This document shows positions 27,784 to 37,581 of a stretch of DNA of 64,000 bases, piece by piece. The translations under genes were made by a program, and so were the position numbers. The notes below the pieces were generated by a model that ran no database searches, had not been told where the DNA came from, and was given only the letters and a program-made list of their open reading frames with translations. This stretch comes from Taibaiella lutea (GTDB lineage: Bacteria; Bacteroidota; Bacteroidia; Chitinophagales; Chitinophagaceae). Numbering within the stretch: position 1 is the stretch's first letter; each line of letters begins with the position of its first letter. The stretch lies in the NCBI RefSeq assembly GCF_008629695.1, contig NZ_VWSH01000002.1:713410-777409 (forward strand), given 5' to 3'.

Positions 27784-28857
27784 TTATTGCATCAATTTCT
27801 TTGTCGCATCAATAAATTTATCAGCAGGCTTCATCATCTTCCTTGCCTTTCTATTAAGCGTAAATCGGTGAGCTACAGTGAGCCTGTAGTTTCCGCTGCT
27901 TATTTTATAGTTGGCATCATTGTAAGAGCCTTTCATTACGGCTGTGGTATTTACCCATGAAGCTGTATATATCCATCTGCGCGAATTATAACCAATTGCA
28001 AGACGCGTCATATAATCAGGTGAAACAGCAAAATGATTCCTATATCCAATAATTGTATTTTCTCTGATGAAATCGAGCGAGGCATTAAGGGTAATAGAGC
28101 CTGTTGCAAACCAATGGCTGTCGTAAACGAAGGTATAGGCATAGCCAAAGCTGGGACCTATTTTTGCAAAACGCAGCCTGTTGACAGCTCCTTGTGGGTA
28201 TTGCTCTGAAATTTGCAGTGGTATCAATGCAGAATCACCTTTTACAATGCCATAGCAAAGTTCACCACCTAATAAAAAAGTACCTGCTGATTTAAGCTGA
28301 CGTTCACTTTGGATCATACTTGCACGGTAAGAAAACTCCTTATTGTTAAATACATAGTAAGCTGACAAACCAACCAATCTTACACGCAGATCAGGACGCA
28401 AAAAATAACCACTATATCCGGGAACAAAGTCCTTTGGCGATATATAATATCCTTTATAAAGTTGCCCCAGGAAATCTACGGCGAATTTTCTTGAATATAT
28501 GTGGCCTTGCAGATCAAGATAGGTCGTATTGCCTTTCTCAGTTTTGCCTGCATTCAATAAAGGCGTGCCATAAGCAAGGTTAAAAGTAAAAGAATGATAA
28601 GTTGCGCCAATGCCTATAGCCAATTTAGTATTGGGCATATAAGTAAAAGACGGATGATTTGCTGAACCCGGAATTTTTACGCGGGAATATTTATTTGAAA
28701 GAAATAACCTTCCGGTTAAGTCCTTAGTGTAAGGATTTATGTAATTTGAATCAACGATATCTTTATGTGGTTGTAAAAATTTGATGCCCTGCATATATCC
28801 TTTCGATATGAAAAAGATACACATGCATGCACTCAGAATAATGCCTTTTACTGTCAA
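27784..28857 (-). CDS. DUF4421-like outer-membrane protein
   Basis: Predicted outer-membrane beta-barrel of 357 aa, with a signal peptide ([20 protein letters not shown]) and alternating strands such as [19 protein letters not shown] and [20 protein letters not shown]. The pattern matches DUF4421, a Bacteroidota family of unknown function. The start is TTG at 28857. It lies 38 bp upstream of rnhB and may be co-transcribed with it. Confidence 0.75.
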   Translation of the reverse strand: MTVKGIILSACMCIFFISKGYMQGIKFLQPHKDIVDSNYINPYTKDLTGRLFLSNKYSRVKIPGSANHPSFTYMPNTKLAIGIGATYHSFTFNLAYGTPLLNAGKTEKGNTTYLDLQGHIYSRKFAVDFLGQLYKGYYISPKDFVPGYSGYFLRPDLRVRLVGLSAYYVFNNKEFSYRASMIQSERQLKSAGTFLLGGELCYGIVKGDSALIPLQISEQYPQGAVNRLRFAKIGPSFGYAYTFVYDSHWFATGSITLNASLDFIRENTIIGYRNHFAVSPDYMTRLAIGYNSRRWIYTASWVNTTAVMKGSYNDANYKISSGNYRLTVAHRFTLNRKARKMMKPADKFIDATKKLMQ

Positions 28858-29118
28858 TTGGTCGCTTTGTTTGGTTAAAACTGTTTATATAACTATTCAA
28901 AATGAAATCTGTGAGATTATAGATAACGTTATTTTTCCTTTCCGGTTCAAAAAGACTTAATTGATAGGATAACAGGAACTAATCTTAATATGTGCATATT
29001 ATTATTTGAACTACAATTTCTCCTTTTGTTAATGAAATGATTATTGATAAAAAAAGTGCAAATCTCATATTAATGTATATTTTTGCTCTATCTAAAGAGC
29101 ATTCTCACATTCTGTCAA

Positions 29119-29859
29119 ATGAAAGTCTTATTAAGAATCGTTACAGGTTTCTTATTGTTAACGATTATATTTATTCAACCAAGTCGTGCACAAGTTAGAA
29201 TCGGGCCGGAAGCCGGGGTAAACTTCGGAATGCAAAGTCAAAATATAAAAGCCGGTTCATCCACAGAAAACAGGAACAGCACACTCAAGGTTGGTGCAAT
29301 AGCCGGAGTAAATGCAGATATAAAAATTCTGTCAAATCTTTACGTTCAGACAGGCTTCTTCTATGTTTATGACAATGTAAAGTTTAAAAACGAAGTAGAT
29401 TTCATCCCACTCAGTTTCGGTAATCCAAAACAGGAAATTAATGATGATATTCATGCTTTCAGAATACCGCTGTATATAATGTATAAATCAGGTTTTGACG
29501 GCTTTGGGCGTTTTATTACAGGTATCGGCCCATATATCGGTTATTCATTTATAGCGAACAGAAGTATATCAACTCCGATTCTTATATATGATAACAATGG
29601 CACTGCTGTTTCCTATTATAATAATAAAGTCAATTATGAACTTGAGCTTGGTAATAATCCATTAAAAGATGAAATGAGGAAATGGGATTATGGAGTAAAT
29701 GCCTGCATAGGTTACGAATCAAATGTCGGTATGTTTTTCAGAGGATATTTCAATTACGGGCTTCAGAATCTAACTCCGGGAGGCTCTTCTGATTACAAAC
29801 TTAAAAATTGGGGCGCCGGTGTTACCATAGGTTTCAATATTGGAAAAGATAATTGGTAA
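29119..29859 (+). CDS. PorT-like outer-membrane beta-barrel protein
   Basis: Predicted beta-barrel of 246 aa (start ATG at 29119; the longer reading lacks a signal-peptide start). It has a signal peptide ending SRAQ, then VRIGPEAGVNFGMQSQNI and repeated strands such as LKVGAIAGVNADIKI, NLYVQTGFFYVYD and WGAGVTIGFNIG. It resembles the OMP_b-brl_2/PorT family of Bacteroidota, several of which have T9SS roles, but a specific role cannot be assigned. A terminator follows. Confidence 0.75.
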   Translation: MKVLLRIVTGFLLLTIIFIQPSRAQVRIGPEAGVNFGMQSQNIKAGSSTENRNSTLKVGAIAGVNADIKILSNLYVQTGFFYVYDNVKFKNEVDFIPLSFGNPKQEINDDIHAFRIPLYIMYKSGFDGFGRFITGIGPYIGYSFIANRSISTPILIYDNNGTAVSYYNNKVNYELELGNNPLKDEMRKWDYGVNACIGYESNVGMFFRGYFNYGLQNLTPGGSSDYKLKNWGAGVTIGFNIGKDNW

Positions 29860-29890
29860 AAGCCTGAAACTATTCAATTTATTTGCACCA

Positions 29891-29920
29891 ACCCTATGAA
29901 CGTTATTTCATAGGGTTTTT
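29891..29920 (+). terminator. Rho-independent terminator
   Basis: ACCCTATGA (29891-29899) pairs with TCATAGGGT (29908-29916), followed by TTTT, after the beta-barrel gene. Confidence 0.8.
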
Positions 29921-29995
29921 ATTATTCCAAAAGATATAATAGGTTAACAAACGGATTGTTTCGGCAAAAAGAAACATCTTTTTAAGCTTTGGTCT

Positions 29996-30003
29996 TACCT
30001 TTG
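29996..30003 (+). promoter_or_regulatory. -7 element of ctaA
   Basis: TACCTTTG continues into CGCAAAATTTAACCTG, sharing TTTGCGCAAAATTT with the atpB and eno promoters. The GTG start lies 15 bp downstream. Confidence 0.55.
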
Positions 30004-30018
30004 CGCAAAATTTAACCT

Positions 30019-31122
30019 GTGGCACAATCAGATTTAATTATAACCGCAAATCAGGCTGAGCAAGCTGACATCATGAGGAAAAACAAAATGGTGGCTTACT
30101 GGCTCATTATCGGTGTAGTTATGATTATTGTTCAAACCCTGCTTGGCGGCATTACACGTTTAAGTGGCTCAGGGTTGTCAATTACAGAATGGGACGTGGT
30201 GACCGGAGCATTGCCGCCGTTGAATCATGAAGCATGGGTAAAGGAATTTGCCAAATATCAGCAATCTCCTCAATTTCAATACCTTAACAACGATTTTACA
30301 TTAAGTGATTTTAAATCCATTTTCTTTTGGGAGTGGTTCCATCGTTTATGGGCAAGAAGTATCGGAATTGTATTTGCCATTCCCTTCGTTTATTTTCTGG
30401 TGAAAAAATACTTTAATAAGGAAATGATTCTTCCTTTTATTATCATGTTTATCCTTGGCGGATTGCAGGGAGCCATCGGGTGGATTATGGTAAAAAGCGG
30501 TTTATCGGGCGATGCTATTTACGTGCGTCCGACCAAATTAGCTATCCACTTTGTATTTGCAATGGTTTTGGCCTGTTATGTGCTTTGGTTTGCGTTGCAA
30601 TTATTAATTCCAAAAGAAGATAAAATCATTAATACAAAACTGAAATATTTTTACCTTTTCGCTTTTGTTGTTCTATTAATTCAGTTAGTGTATGGTGCAT
30701 TGATGGCCGGCAACAAAGCTGCCACAGCTGCTGCTACATGGCCAACTATTAACGGAGACTGGATACCTGCAGGCATGGGCCAATCCAACACAGGCCACCC
30801 TCTGCTTGAAAACAAAATCACCATTCATTTTATTCACAGAGGCATTGCTTATTTGTTGACATTGCTTGTTATCATGGCTTCAGTGATAGCATTCAAAATG
30901 AAACAAGTCTCCAATGTTTTTAAAAAATACAGGAGTCTCCCGTTGGTATTAGTGTTGCTTCAGGTGTTATTGGGTATTTGTACGGTAATGATTAGCCCTC
31001 AGATTGTTCCGAATAAATGGGGTTTATTTGAAACATTTGCAGAAATGCATCAATTAGTAGCTATGTTTTTATTGATGTCGCTTGTGGTACAGCTTTATAT
31101 TGTTGAAAAGAAAGTTGCATAA
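30019..31122 (+). CDS. ctaA: Heme A synthase (CtaA/COX15)
   Basis: Membrane enzyme that oxidises the methyl group of heme O to make heme A for cytochrome oxidase. It has 367 aa and about eight membrane helices; conserved family motifs include QTLLGGITRLSGSGLSITEW, WEWFHRLWAR (heme-ligand His) and IHFIHRGIAYLL (a second His). The length matches the COX15-like type. I kept the GTG at 30019; an ATG at 30073 (MRKNKMVAYW) would also preserve the first helix. The oxidase and heme O synthase genes are not in the window. Confidence 0.93.
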   Translation: MAQSDLIITANQAEQADIMRKNKMVAYWLIIGVVMIIVQTLLGGITRLSGSGLSITEWDVVTGALPPLNHEAWVKEFAKYQQSPQFQYLNNDFTLSDFKSIFFWEWFHRLWARSIGIVFAIPFVYFLVKKYFNKEMILPFIIMFILGGLQGAIGWIMVKSGLSGDAIYVRPTKLAIHFVFAMVLACYVLWFALQLLIPKEDKIINTKLKYFYLFAFVVLLIQLVYGALMAGNKAATAAATWPTINGDWIPAGMGQSNTGHPLLENKITIHFIHRGIAYLLTLLVIMASVIAFKMKQVSNVFKKYRSLPLVLVLLQVLLGICTVMISPQIVPNKWGLFETFAEMHQLVAMFLLMSLVVQLYIVEKKVA

Positions 31123-31210
31123 GTCCGATTAAAGGAAGATTTTAAGATGGTTATTTGCATTTGGCTACCGGATTGTTAAATAGATATGAAAATTTGACAA
31201 TTGAAAATAC

Positions 31211-31255
31211 TTAACCTGTGATTAACTGTTAACAACAAATGGAATTTTATCTTTG
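31211..31255 (+). promoter_or_regulatory. DUF1573 promoter 1 with TTAACC dyad
   Basis: TTAACCTGTGATTAAC (31211-31226) lies 21 bp before the -7 element TATCTTTG (31248-31255). The arrangement is repeated before the next gene (31869-31914), including an upstream GTTAAATAGATA block. Confidence 0.55.
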
Positions 31256-31287
31256 TTTTCAAACAAAAAATAAAAAACAATTACGTT

Positions 31288-31791
31288 ATGAAAAAATCTA
31301 TCCTTTCTCTTGCTGTTTTGGCTTTTGCTGCAACAGGTGTTTTTGCTCAGGGTAAAAAGTTGGAAGCTGCTCCCAAAGCGACTACTACTCCACAAGTAGT
31401 AAATGTTTCTCCAACAGATAACAAAGCTGCAGAGCCGACTACAACAATTAAATTCAAAGAAGAAACACACGATTTCGGAACTTTGAAAGAAGGCGATCCT
31501 GCTGAATATGAGTTTTCATTTACCAATACAGGTAAAAAACCTTTGATTCTTACTGACGTTCATCCTGGTTGTGGTTGCACTACTCCTACATGGTCAAAAG
31601 ATCCTGTAATGCCGGGTAAGACAGGTGTTATCAAAGCTTCTTATGGTACTAAGGGTAGAGTAGGTGCTTTCAATAAAAATATTACCGTTACTTCTAATGC
31701 AGGTACTAATGTAATTTACATTAAAGGAACTGTTGAAAAAGCACCGGAAGCTTCTGCTCCTCAGAATGAAAGTGTAATCAAGTCAAACTAA
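31288..31791 (+). CDS. DUF1573 secreted protein, copy 1
   Basis: Periplasmic or surface protein of 167 aa and unknown function: a signal peptide (ending GVFAQ), an alanine/threonine-rich linker, then one DUF1573 immunoglobulin-like domain (about 50-150) with the family signature FTNTGKKPLILTDVHPGCGC followed by TTPTW. The next gene encodes a close paralog, and its upstream region is also duplicated. Several DUF1573 genes in tandem are common in Bacteroidota. Confidence 0.9.
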   Translation: MKKSILSLAVLAFAATGVFAQGKKLEAAPKATTTPQVVNVSPTDNKAAEPTTTIKFKEETHDFGTLKEGDPAEYEFSFTNTGKKPLILTDVHPGCGCTTPTWSKDPVMPGKTGVIKASYGTKGRVGAFNKNITVTSNAGTNVIYIKGTVEKAPEASAPQNESVIKSN

Positions 31792-31868
31792 GAGAAACAA
31801 GTTAATAAATGTGAAATTTCGATTATCGGTTTGTTAAATAGATAGGAAAACGTAATAAATCCCAACGC

Positions 31869-31914
31869 TTAACCTGAGGTTAACAGCCGAAAACGATACC
31901 TGATTATATCTTTG
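31869..31914 (+). promoter_or_regulatory. DUF1573 promoter 2 with perfect TTAACCT dyad
   Basis: TTAACCTGAGGTTAA (31869-31883) is a perfect inverted repeat around one base, its centre 31 bp before TATCTTTG (31907-31914). It is homologous to promoter 1. Confidence 0.6.
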
Positions 31915-31943
31915 TTTCAACAAAAAATAAAACAAATTCATTT

Positions 31944-32435
31944 ATGAAAAAGTCGATTCTTGCTGTTGCCATTCTTGCATTAGCATCTACTGGAGTTTTC
32001 GCTCAAGGTAAAAAGTTAGAAGCAGCTCCAAAAGCTACATCTGTAGTTCCTGCTGTAGCGCCTACAACTACTGCCACACCTGAAACTACCATCAAATTCA
32101 AAACTGAAACGCATGATTTTGGTACTTTGCAAGAAGGTGATCCTGCTGAAGCTGAATTTGTATTTACCAATACGGGTAAAAAACCTTTGATCATTCAAAA
32201 CGTTCAACCTGGTTGCGGATGTACTACTCCTTTCTGGTCAAAAGATCCTGTAGCACCGGGTAAAACAGGTGTTATCAAAGCATCTTACGGTACTAAAGGA
32301 AGAGTTGGTGCTTTCAATAAAAATATTACTGTTACATCTACCGCAGGTACTAACGTAATTTATATCAAAGGAACTGTTGAAAAAGCGCCTGAAAGTTCTG
32401 CGCCTCAAAACAATTCAATGATGAAAACAAACTAA
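31944..32435 (+). CDS. DUF1573 secreted protein, copy 2
   Basis: Paralog of the preceding gene, 163 aa: signal peptide ending GVFAQ, a linker beginning GKKLEAAPKAT as in copy 1, and a DUF1573 domain with FTNTGKKPLIIQNVQPGCGC. The C-terminal 60 residues are nearly identical to copy 1 (GTKGRVGAFNKNITVTS). Together with the duplicated promoter this shows a fairly recent tandem duplication. A terminator follows. Confidence 0.9.
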   Translation: MKKSILAVAILALASTGVFAQGKKLEAAPKATSVVPAVAPTTTATPETTIKFKTETHDFGTLQEGDPAEAEFVFTNTGKKPLIIQNVQPGCGCTTPFWSKDPVAPGKTGVIKASYGTKGRVGAFNKNITVTSTAGTNVIYIKGTVEKAPESSAPQNNSMMKTN

Positions 32436-32467
32436 GATTAATCTTTTGCAGAAAAGATAGTCTAATA

Positions 32468-32516
32468 CCCAATGCCGCAAATTTATTCTTGTACAATAAT
32501 GGCATTGGGTTTTTTA
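32468..32516 (+). terminator. Terminator after DUF1573 copy 2
   Basis: CCCAATGCC (32468-32476) pairs with GGCATTGGG (32501-32509) across a long loop, followed by seven T. Confidence 0.65.
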
Positions 32517-32538
32517 TTTCTAAAATACATTTCAAAAA

Positions 32539-32934
32539 ATGAAAAAAATCTTAGCATCACTTATTCTTGTAGCATTCGCTGCAATCGGAGCACATGCACA
32601 GGCAAAATTTGAATTTACGGCGGGCGATTCGTATGATTTCGGCACTGTAAAAGATGGCGAAAAAGTAGTTCACGTTTACGAATTCAAAAATGTAGGCAAT
32701 CAACCATTGATGATTCAAAAAGCAGAAGCAGGGTGTTCCTGTACTTCAGCAGATTGGACTAAAACACCGGTATTGCCCGGCAAAACAGGTAAAGTCACTG
32801 TTACTTTTGATTCAAAAGATAAAGTAGGTCCTGCAATGAAAGAAATTACGATTAAATCAAACGCAGCATTACCCAATCCTAATATGGCACGTTATTCTAT
32901 TTTCCTGAAAGGTAAAGTAGTGGCGAACAAATAA
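32539..32934 (+). CDS. DUF1573 secreted protein, copy 3
   Basis: More distant third paralog, 131 aa: signal peptide (MKKILASLILVAFAAIGAHAQ), no linker, and a DUF1573 domain with FKNVGNQPLMIQKAEAGCSC and PVLPGKTGKVTV. Unlike copies 1 and 2 it lacks the TTAACC dyad upstream and lies behind their terminator, so it is probably controlled differently or expressed by readthrough. Function unknown. Confidence 0.88.
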   Translation: MKKILASLILVAFAAIGAHAQAKFEFTAGDSYDFGTVKDGEKVVHVYEFKNVGNQPLMIQKAEAGCSCTSADWTKTPVLPGKTGKVTVTFDSKDKVGPAMKEITIKSNAALPNPNMARYSIFLKGKVVANK

Positions 32935-32955
32935 GCATTTGAAATTTTATTTTAC

Positions 32956-32988
32956 AATCCGGAATCATAAATGGTTCCGGATTTTTTT
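32956..32988 (+). terminator. Rho-independent terminator
   Basis: AATCCGGAA (32956-32964) pairs with TTCCGGATT (32975-32983), then a T run, after DUF1573 copy 3. Confidence 0.8.
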
Positions 32989-33030
32989 ATTTTAAAAAGC
33001 GCTCTATTTTTACTTATCAGGATTACCTGT

Positions 33031-33049
33031 TATCTTTGCGCAAAATTTT
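33031..33049 (+). promoter_or_regulatory. Promoter of eno
   Basis: TATCTTTG (33031-33038) continues as CGCAAAATTTT, the same start-site sequence as at atpB and ctaA. Confidence 0.55.
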
Positions 33050-33052
33050 TAA

Positions 33053-34354
<1,302 letters not shown>

Positions 34355-34368
34355 GATATTTAAAATAT

Positions 34369-34405
34369 AACAAAAGGGAGCCATCATTGATGGCTCCCTT
34401 TTGTT
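34369..34405. terminator. Strong bidirectional terminator
   Basis: A perfect 17-bp stem (34369-34385 with 34389-34405) has a 3-nt loop, between the convergent eno and DUF2723 genes. Confidence 0.9.
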
Positions 34406-34412
34406 ATTAATG

Positions 34413-37400
34413 CTATTCTCCTTTACTTTGGATTGAAATGTTCGCATCATCAGGAAGTGTCCTTTGTTTTCCCGCTTCCTCTTTTATAAACGCCAATTGC
34501 TGTAACATGGCTTCATCTCTTTTTAAATCGTCAGATGCGCCACCTGACTGGCTCTCCGGTAAATCATTTATCCAGATTATATCCTGTTTCAAATTTGCTT
34601 CTAATGTTTGCGAAAGTTTATTTCCTTTCTCAAACGCATCTGCGTGATAATAGGCCATCACCATCATCATCGAAATCTGGTCGTGCGGATAAGATTCAGG
34701 TGTAATATTTTGAAGTATAATATCCAAAAGATTTTCGGCATCCTTCTTTCTATTTGATGCAGAAAGTCTTTCTGCAAGTTGAACACTGTTAATGCGGTAA
34801 GCCATCAGCATCACACGGTTTTTTTCATCAAAATAGACATGCTGCTTTTCAGCTCCGCCATATTGATATAGTCTGGTGAAATGCTCCAGGCTCTTTGCTG
34901 CGTCTATGTTGTTAACTTCATTAGTGGCAGCATTATAATCTTCTTTAGTGAAAGGCGCTAATTGATAAACAATACCTTCCATGCGCATATATGGACTCAA
35001 TCCCAGTATATCTTCACGATTTGGATAGCTCCCGTTAAAATAAATCGGACGTTTCCATCCGTTATGGGCGTTGGCAGCAAGTATATTCATGATAGTGATA
35101 TCGTTCTTCATAAGCCCGTCATCTTTAATTTTAAAATAGATCTTATCCATCAATGCAGTATCTTTCAAAACACTTGGTGGTAAAGGCATTGATAAATTTT
35201 TTGTCGGCAGATAACTTATAAAATTGCCATTGTTTGCCTGCATTTTGTTTTCAGGCTTAAACATGAATTTACAGACATCATAAAGGTCAAAAGTTCTTTC
35301 AGCAGGTATTTTAGGATTATTGTAGTAAGTGATATAATTACTTGCTTCGCCCATATAGTCGCCTTTTCCCCAAACCATCGGAACAGCATAAGCATCATTT
35401 ATTTTATAATTAAGCTGATCGATATACCAATCAGCGCTCAGTAATTCCCTTATAATAATTCTTACATCCGGCCTGATGCCTTCCACCTCTTGCAGGTACC
35501 ATAACGGAAAAGTATCATTATCACCTTGCGTAAATAATATAGCATTCGGTTTGCAGGACAATAGAGTATTAAGTGCAGTAGCTCTTGCCAGTGTTTTAGG
35601 CGCACGATTATGATCGTTCCATTCTTCCTTTGCCATTAATGCAGGAACAGAAATAAAGCATAATGCAAAGGCCATAATTAGGCTGATTTTCGGAAGCCAT
35701 TTTCTGATAAAACTTTCAATCATTAATAACCCTATCCCGATCCATATTGCAAATGCATAGGTGCAACCGGCAAATGCGTAATCCCGCTCTCTTGGCTGCA
35801 AAGGATTCATGTTCAGGTAAATACCGATGGCTATGCCTGTAAAGAAAAAAAGGACACTGACAATAATGGCATCTTTTTTGTTGTGCTTAAAATGAAAACA
35901 AAGCCCGGCAAAGCCCAACAGCAAAGGCAAACAATACAATTCATTTCTGGCATCATTGTTTTTATAAGGCTTGCTCATTAAGTTAACATGCCCTGCCCGC
36001 GGGTAATCCAGCAATGGAATGCCGCTTATCCAGTTACCGTTTCTTGCCTCGCCTTGCCCTTCGTAGTCATTCTGCCGGCCGGCATAATTCCACATGAAAT
36101 ACCGGAACCAAAGCCAATTCATCTGATAGTTGAAAAAATAACTGAAATTATCTCTGGCAGTAGGTTTGGAATCTTTATCAATATCAAGATAGCTTCTATA
36201 GAAATTCGTATGGCTCGGATCGGAATTATCCCAGATTCTTGGAAAGAAACGTTTGCTGCCGGGCGCATATTCATAATTTGATTTATGCCCTGCGACACTG
36301 TAACTATGCTCTTTTTCATTTTTATAATAGAAATTCTTTCCTGTATTAATACCCGTTATTTCAGAATCAAAATCTTGCCCGTATAATAAAGGCTGTTGCA
36401 GGTATTGTTCTCTTTGTAAATAAGAAACCAGGCTCATTACATTGTCGGGATTATTGATATCAACCGGAGTGTCTGCATTAGAGCGGATTACAGTTACAAT
36501 ATAGGAAGAGCCACCAATAACAATAAATACAAGACATAGCGTAGCTGTATATAAGGCAGGCCATTGTTTTCTTTTAAAATGTCTGAGTGCGAAAAAAATA
36601 GACGATGCGAATAATATGATGAATGTAAGCGCACCCGACTGAAACGGCAGATGAAAGCTGTTTACAAAGTACAATTCCATATTGGAAGCTATAATGGGAA
36701 TAAACTGTATAACCCCAAACTGTACTATTCCCAATAGTAAGCATCCTGTGACGAAGGCAATAATAATACCTCGTTTTGATGCATCATACTTTCTGAAATA
36801 ATAAACCATTGTAATAGCCGGAATTGTCAGTAAATTCAATAAATGGATTCCAACCGAAGCGCCTATCAGCAATGATATCAGCAAAAGCCACCTGTTAGAA
36901 TAAGCTTCATCCGCAACCTGTTCCCATTTCAGGGCAGCCCAGAATACCAATGCCGTAAAACAAGACGATGTTGCATACACTTCGGCTTCTACAGCCGAAA
37001 ACCAAAACGTATCGGAGAACGTATAAGCAAGCGCTCCGATGATACCGGCAGACATAATAAGTAATGTCTGCCGGTTATCGGGAACATTCTTTCCCGCCAA
37101 TAATTTCCTGCTTAATAAAGTAGTAGTCCAGAATAAGAACAGGATGGTTATTGCGCTTGCCAGTACTGAAAAAGTATTGATAGCAAATGCTGCGTTTTTA
37201 TTGGGAAGCCCTGTGAATGCTGCAGTACCTGAAAATAACGAACTCAATCTTTGTAGCATCATAAACATAGGCGCACCGGGCGAATGGCCGACTTCAAGTT
37301 TGTAGGCTGCCGCTAAAAATTCTCCGCAATCCCAGAAGCTCGCAGTTCGTTCCATCGTTGCGAAATAAACTGTAAATGCAACCGTTGCTATAAACCAGCC

Positions 37401-37439
37401 GCATAAATTGTTTATTTTATTGTAATTCCATTGTTTCAT
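34413..37439 (-). CDS. DUF2723 membrane protein (GT117-type)
   Basis: Large inner-membrane protein (1008 aa from the ATG at 37439, MKQWNYNKINN). About a dozen hydrophobic helices in the first 620 residues carry the DUF2723 signature (TVYFATMERTASFWDCGEFL, VGHSPGAPMFMML). A soluble region (about 640-1000) with a NDTFPLWYLQEVEGIRPDV stretch and helical repeats follows. The family resembles PMT-type glycosyltransferases and is classed as GT117; O-glycosylation of exported proteins is a reasonable guess but is not shown here. Single gene. Confidence 0.85.
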   Translation of the reverse strand: MKQWNYNKINNLCGWFIATVAFTVYFATMERTASFWDCGEFLAAAYKLEVGHSPGAPMFMMLQRLSSLFSGTAAFTGLPNKNAAFAINTFSVLASAITILFLFWTTTLLSRKLLAGKNVPDNRQTLLIMSAGIIGALAYTFSDTFWFSAVEAEVYATSSCFTALVFWAALKWEQVADEAYSNRWLLLISLLIGASVGIHLLNLLTIPAITMVYYFRKYDASKRGIIIAFVTGCLLLGIVQFGVIQFIPIIASNMELYFVNSFHLPFQSGALTFIILFASSIFFALRHFKRKQWPALYTATLCLVFIVIGGSSYIVTVIRSNADTPVDINNPDNVMSLVSYLQREQYLQQPLLYGQDFDSEITGINTGKNFYYKNEKEHSYSVAGHKSNYEYAPGSKRFFPRIWDNSDPSHTNFYRSYLDIDKDSKPTARDNFSYFFNYQMNWLWFRYFMWNYAGRQNDYEGQGEARNGNWISGIPLLDYPRAGHVNLMSKPYKNNDARNELYCLPLLLGFAGLCFHFKHNKKDAIIVSVLFFFTGIAIGIYLNMNPLQPRERDYAFAGCTYAFAIWIGIGLLMIESFIRKWLPKISLIMAFALCFISVPALMAKEEWNDHNRAPKTLARATALNTLLSCKPNAILFTQGDNDTFPLWYLQEVEGIRPDVRIIIRELLSADWYIDQLNYKINDAYAVPMVWGKGDYMGEASNYITYYNNPKIPAERTFDLYDVCKFMFKPENKMQANNGNFISYLPTKNLSMPLPPSVLKDTALMDKIYFKIKDDGLMKNDITIMNILAANAHNGWKRPIYFNGSYPNREDILGLSPYMRMEGIVYQLAPFTKEDYNAATNEVNNIDAAKSLEHFTRLYQYGGAEKQHVYFDEKNRVMLMAYRINSVQLAERLSASNRKKDAENLLDIILQNITPESYPHDQISMMMVMAYYHADAFEKGNKLSQTLEANLKQDIIWINDLPESQSGGASDDLKRDEAMLQQLAFIKEEAGKQRTLPDDANISIQSKGE

Positions 37440-37581
37440 AAGCCGGAAAATCATTTGAGATTAAGGCTTCAAAACTATTGTGAATAAGAAAGTGCCTGAG
37501 TTAATCGAAAGAGAACTATGGTTAATTAAGGTTAATAATTTTCACATTGATTAACATTAAATGTAAATTGCATTATCAATT

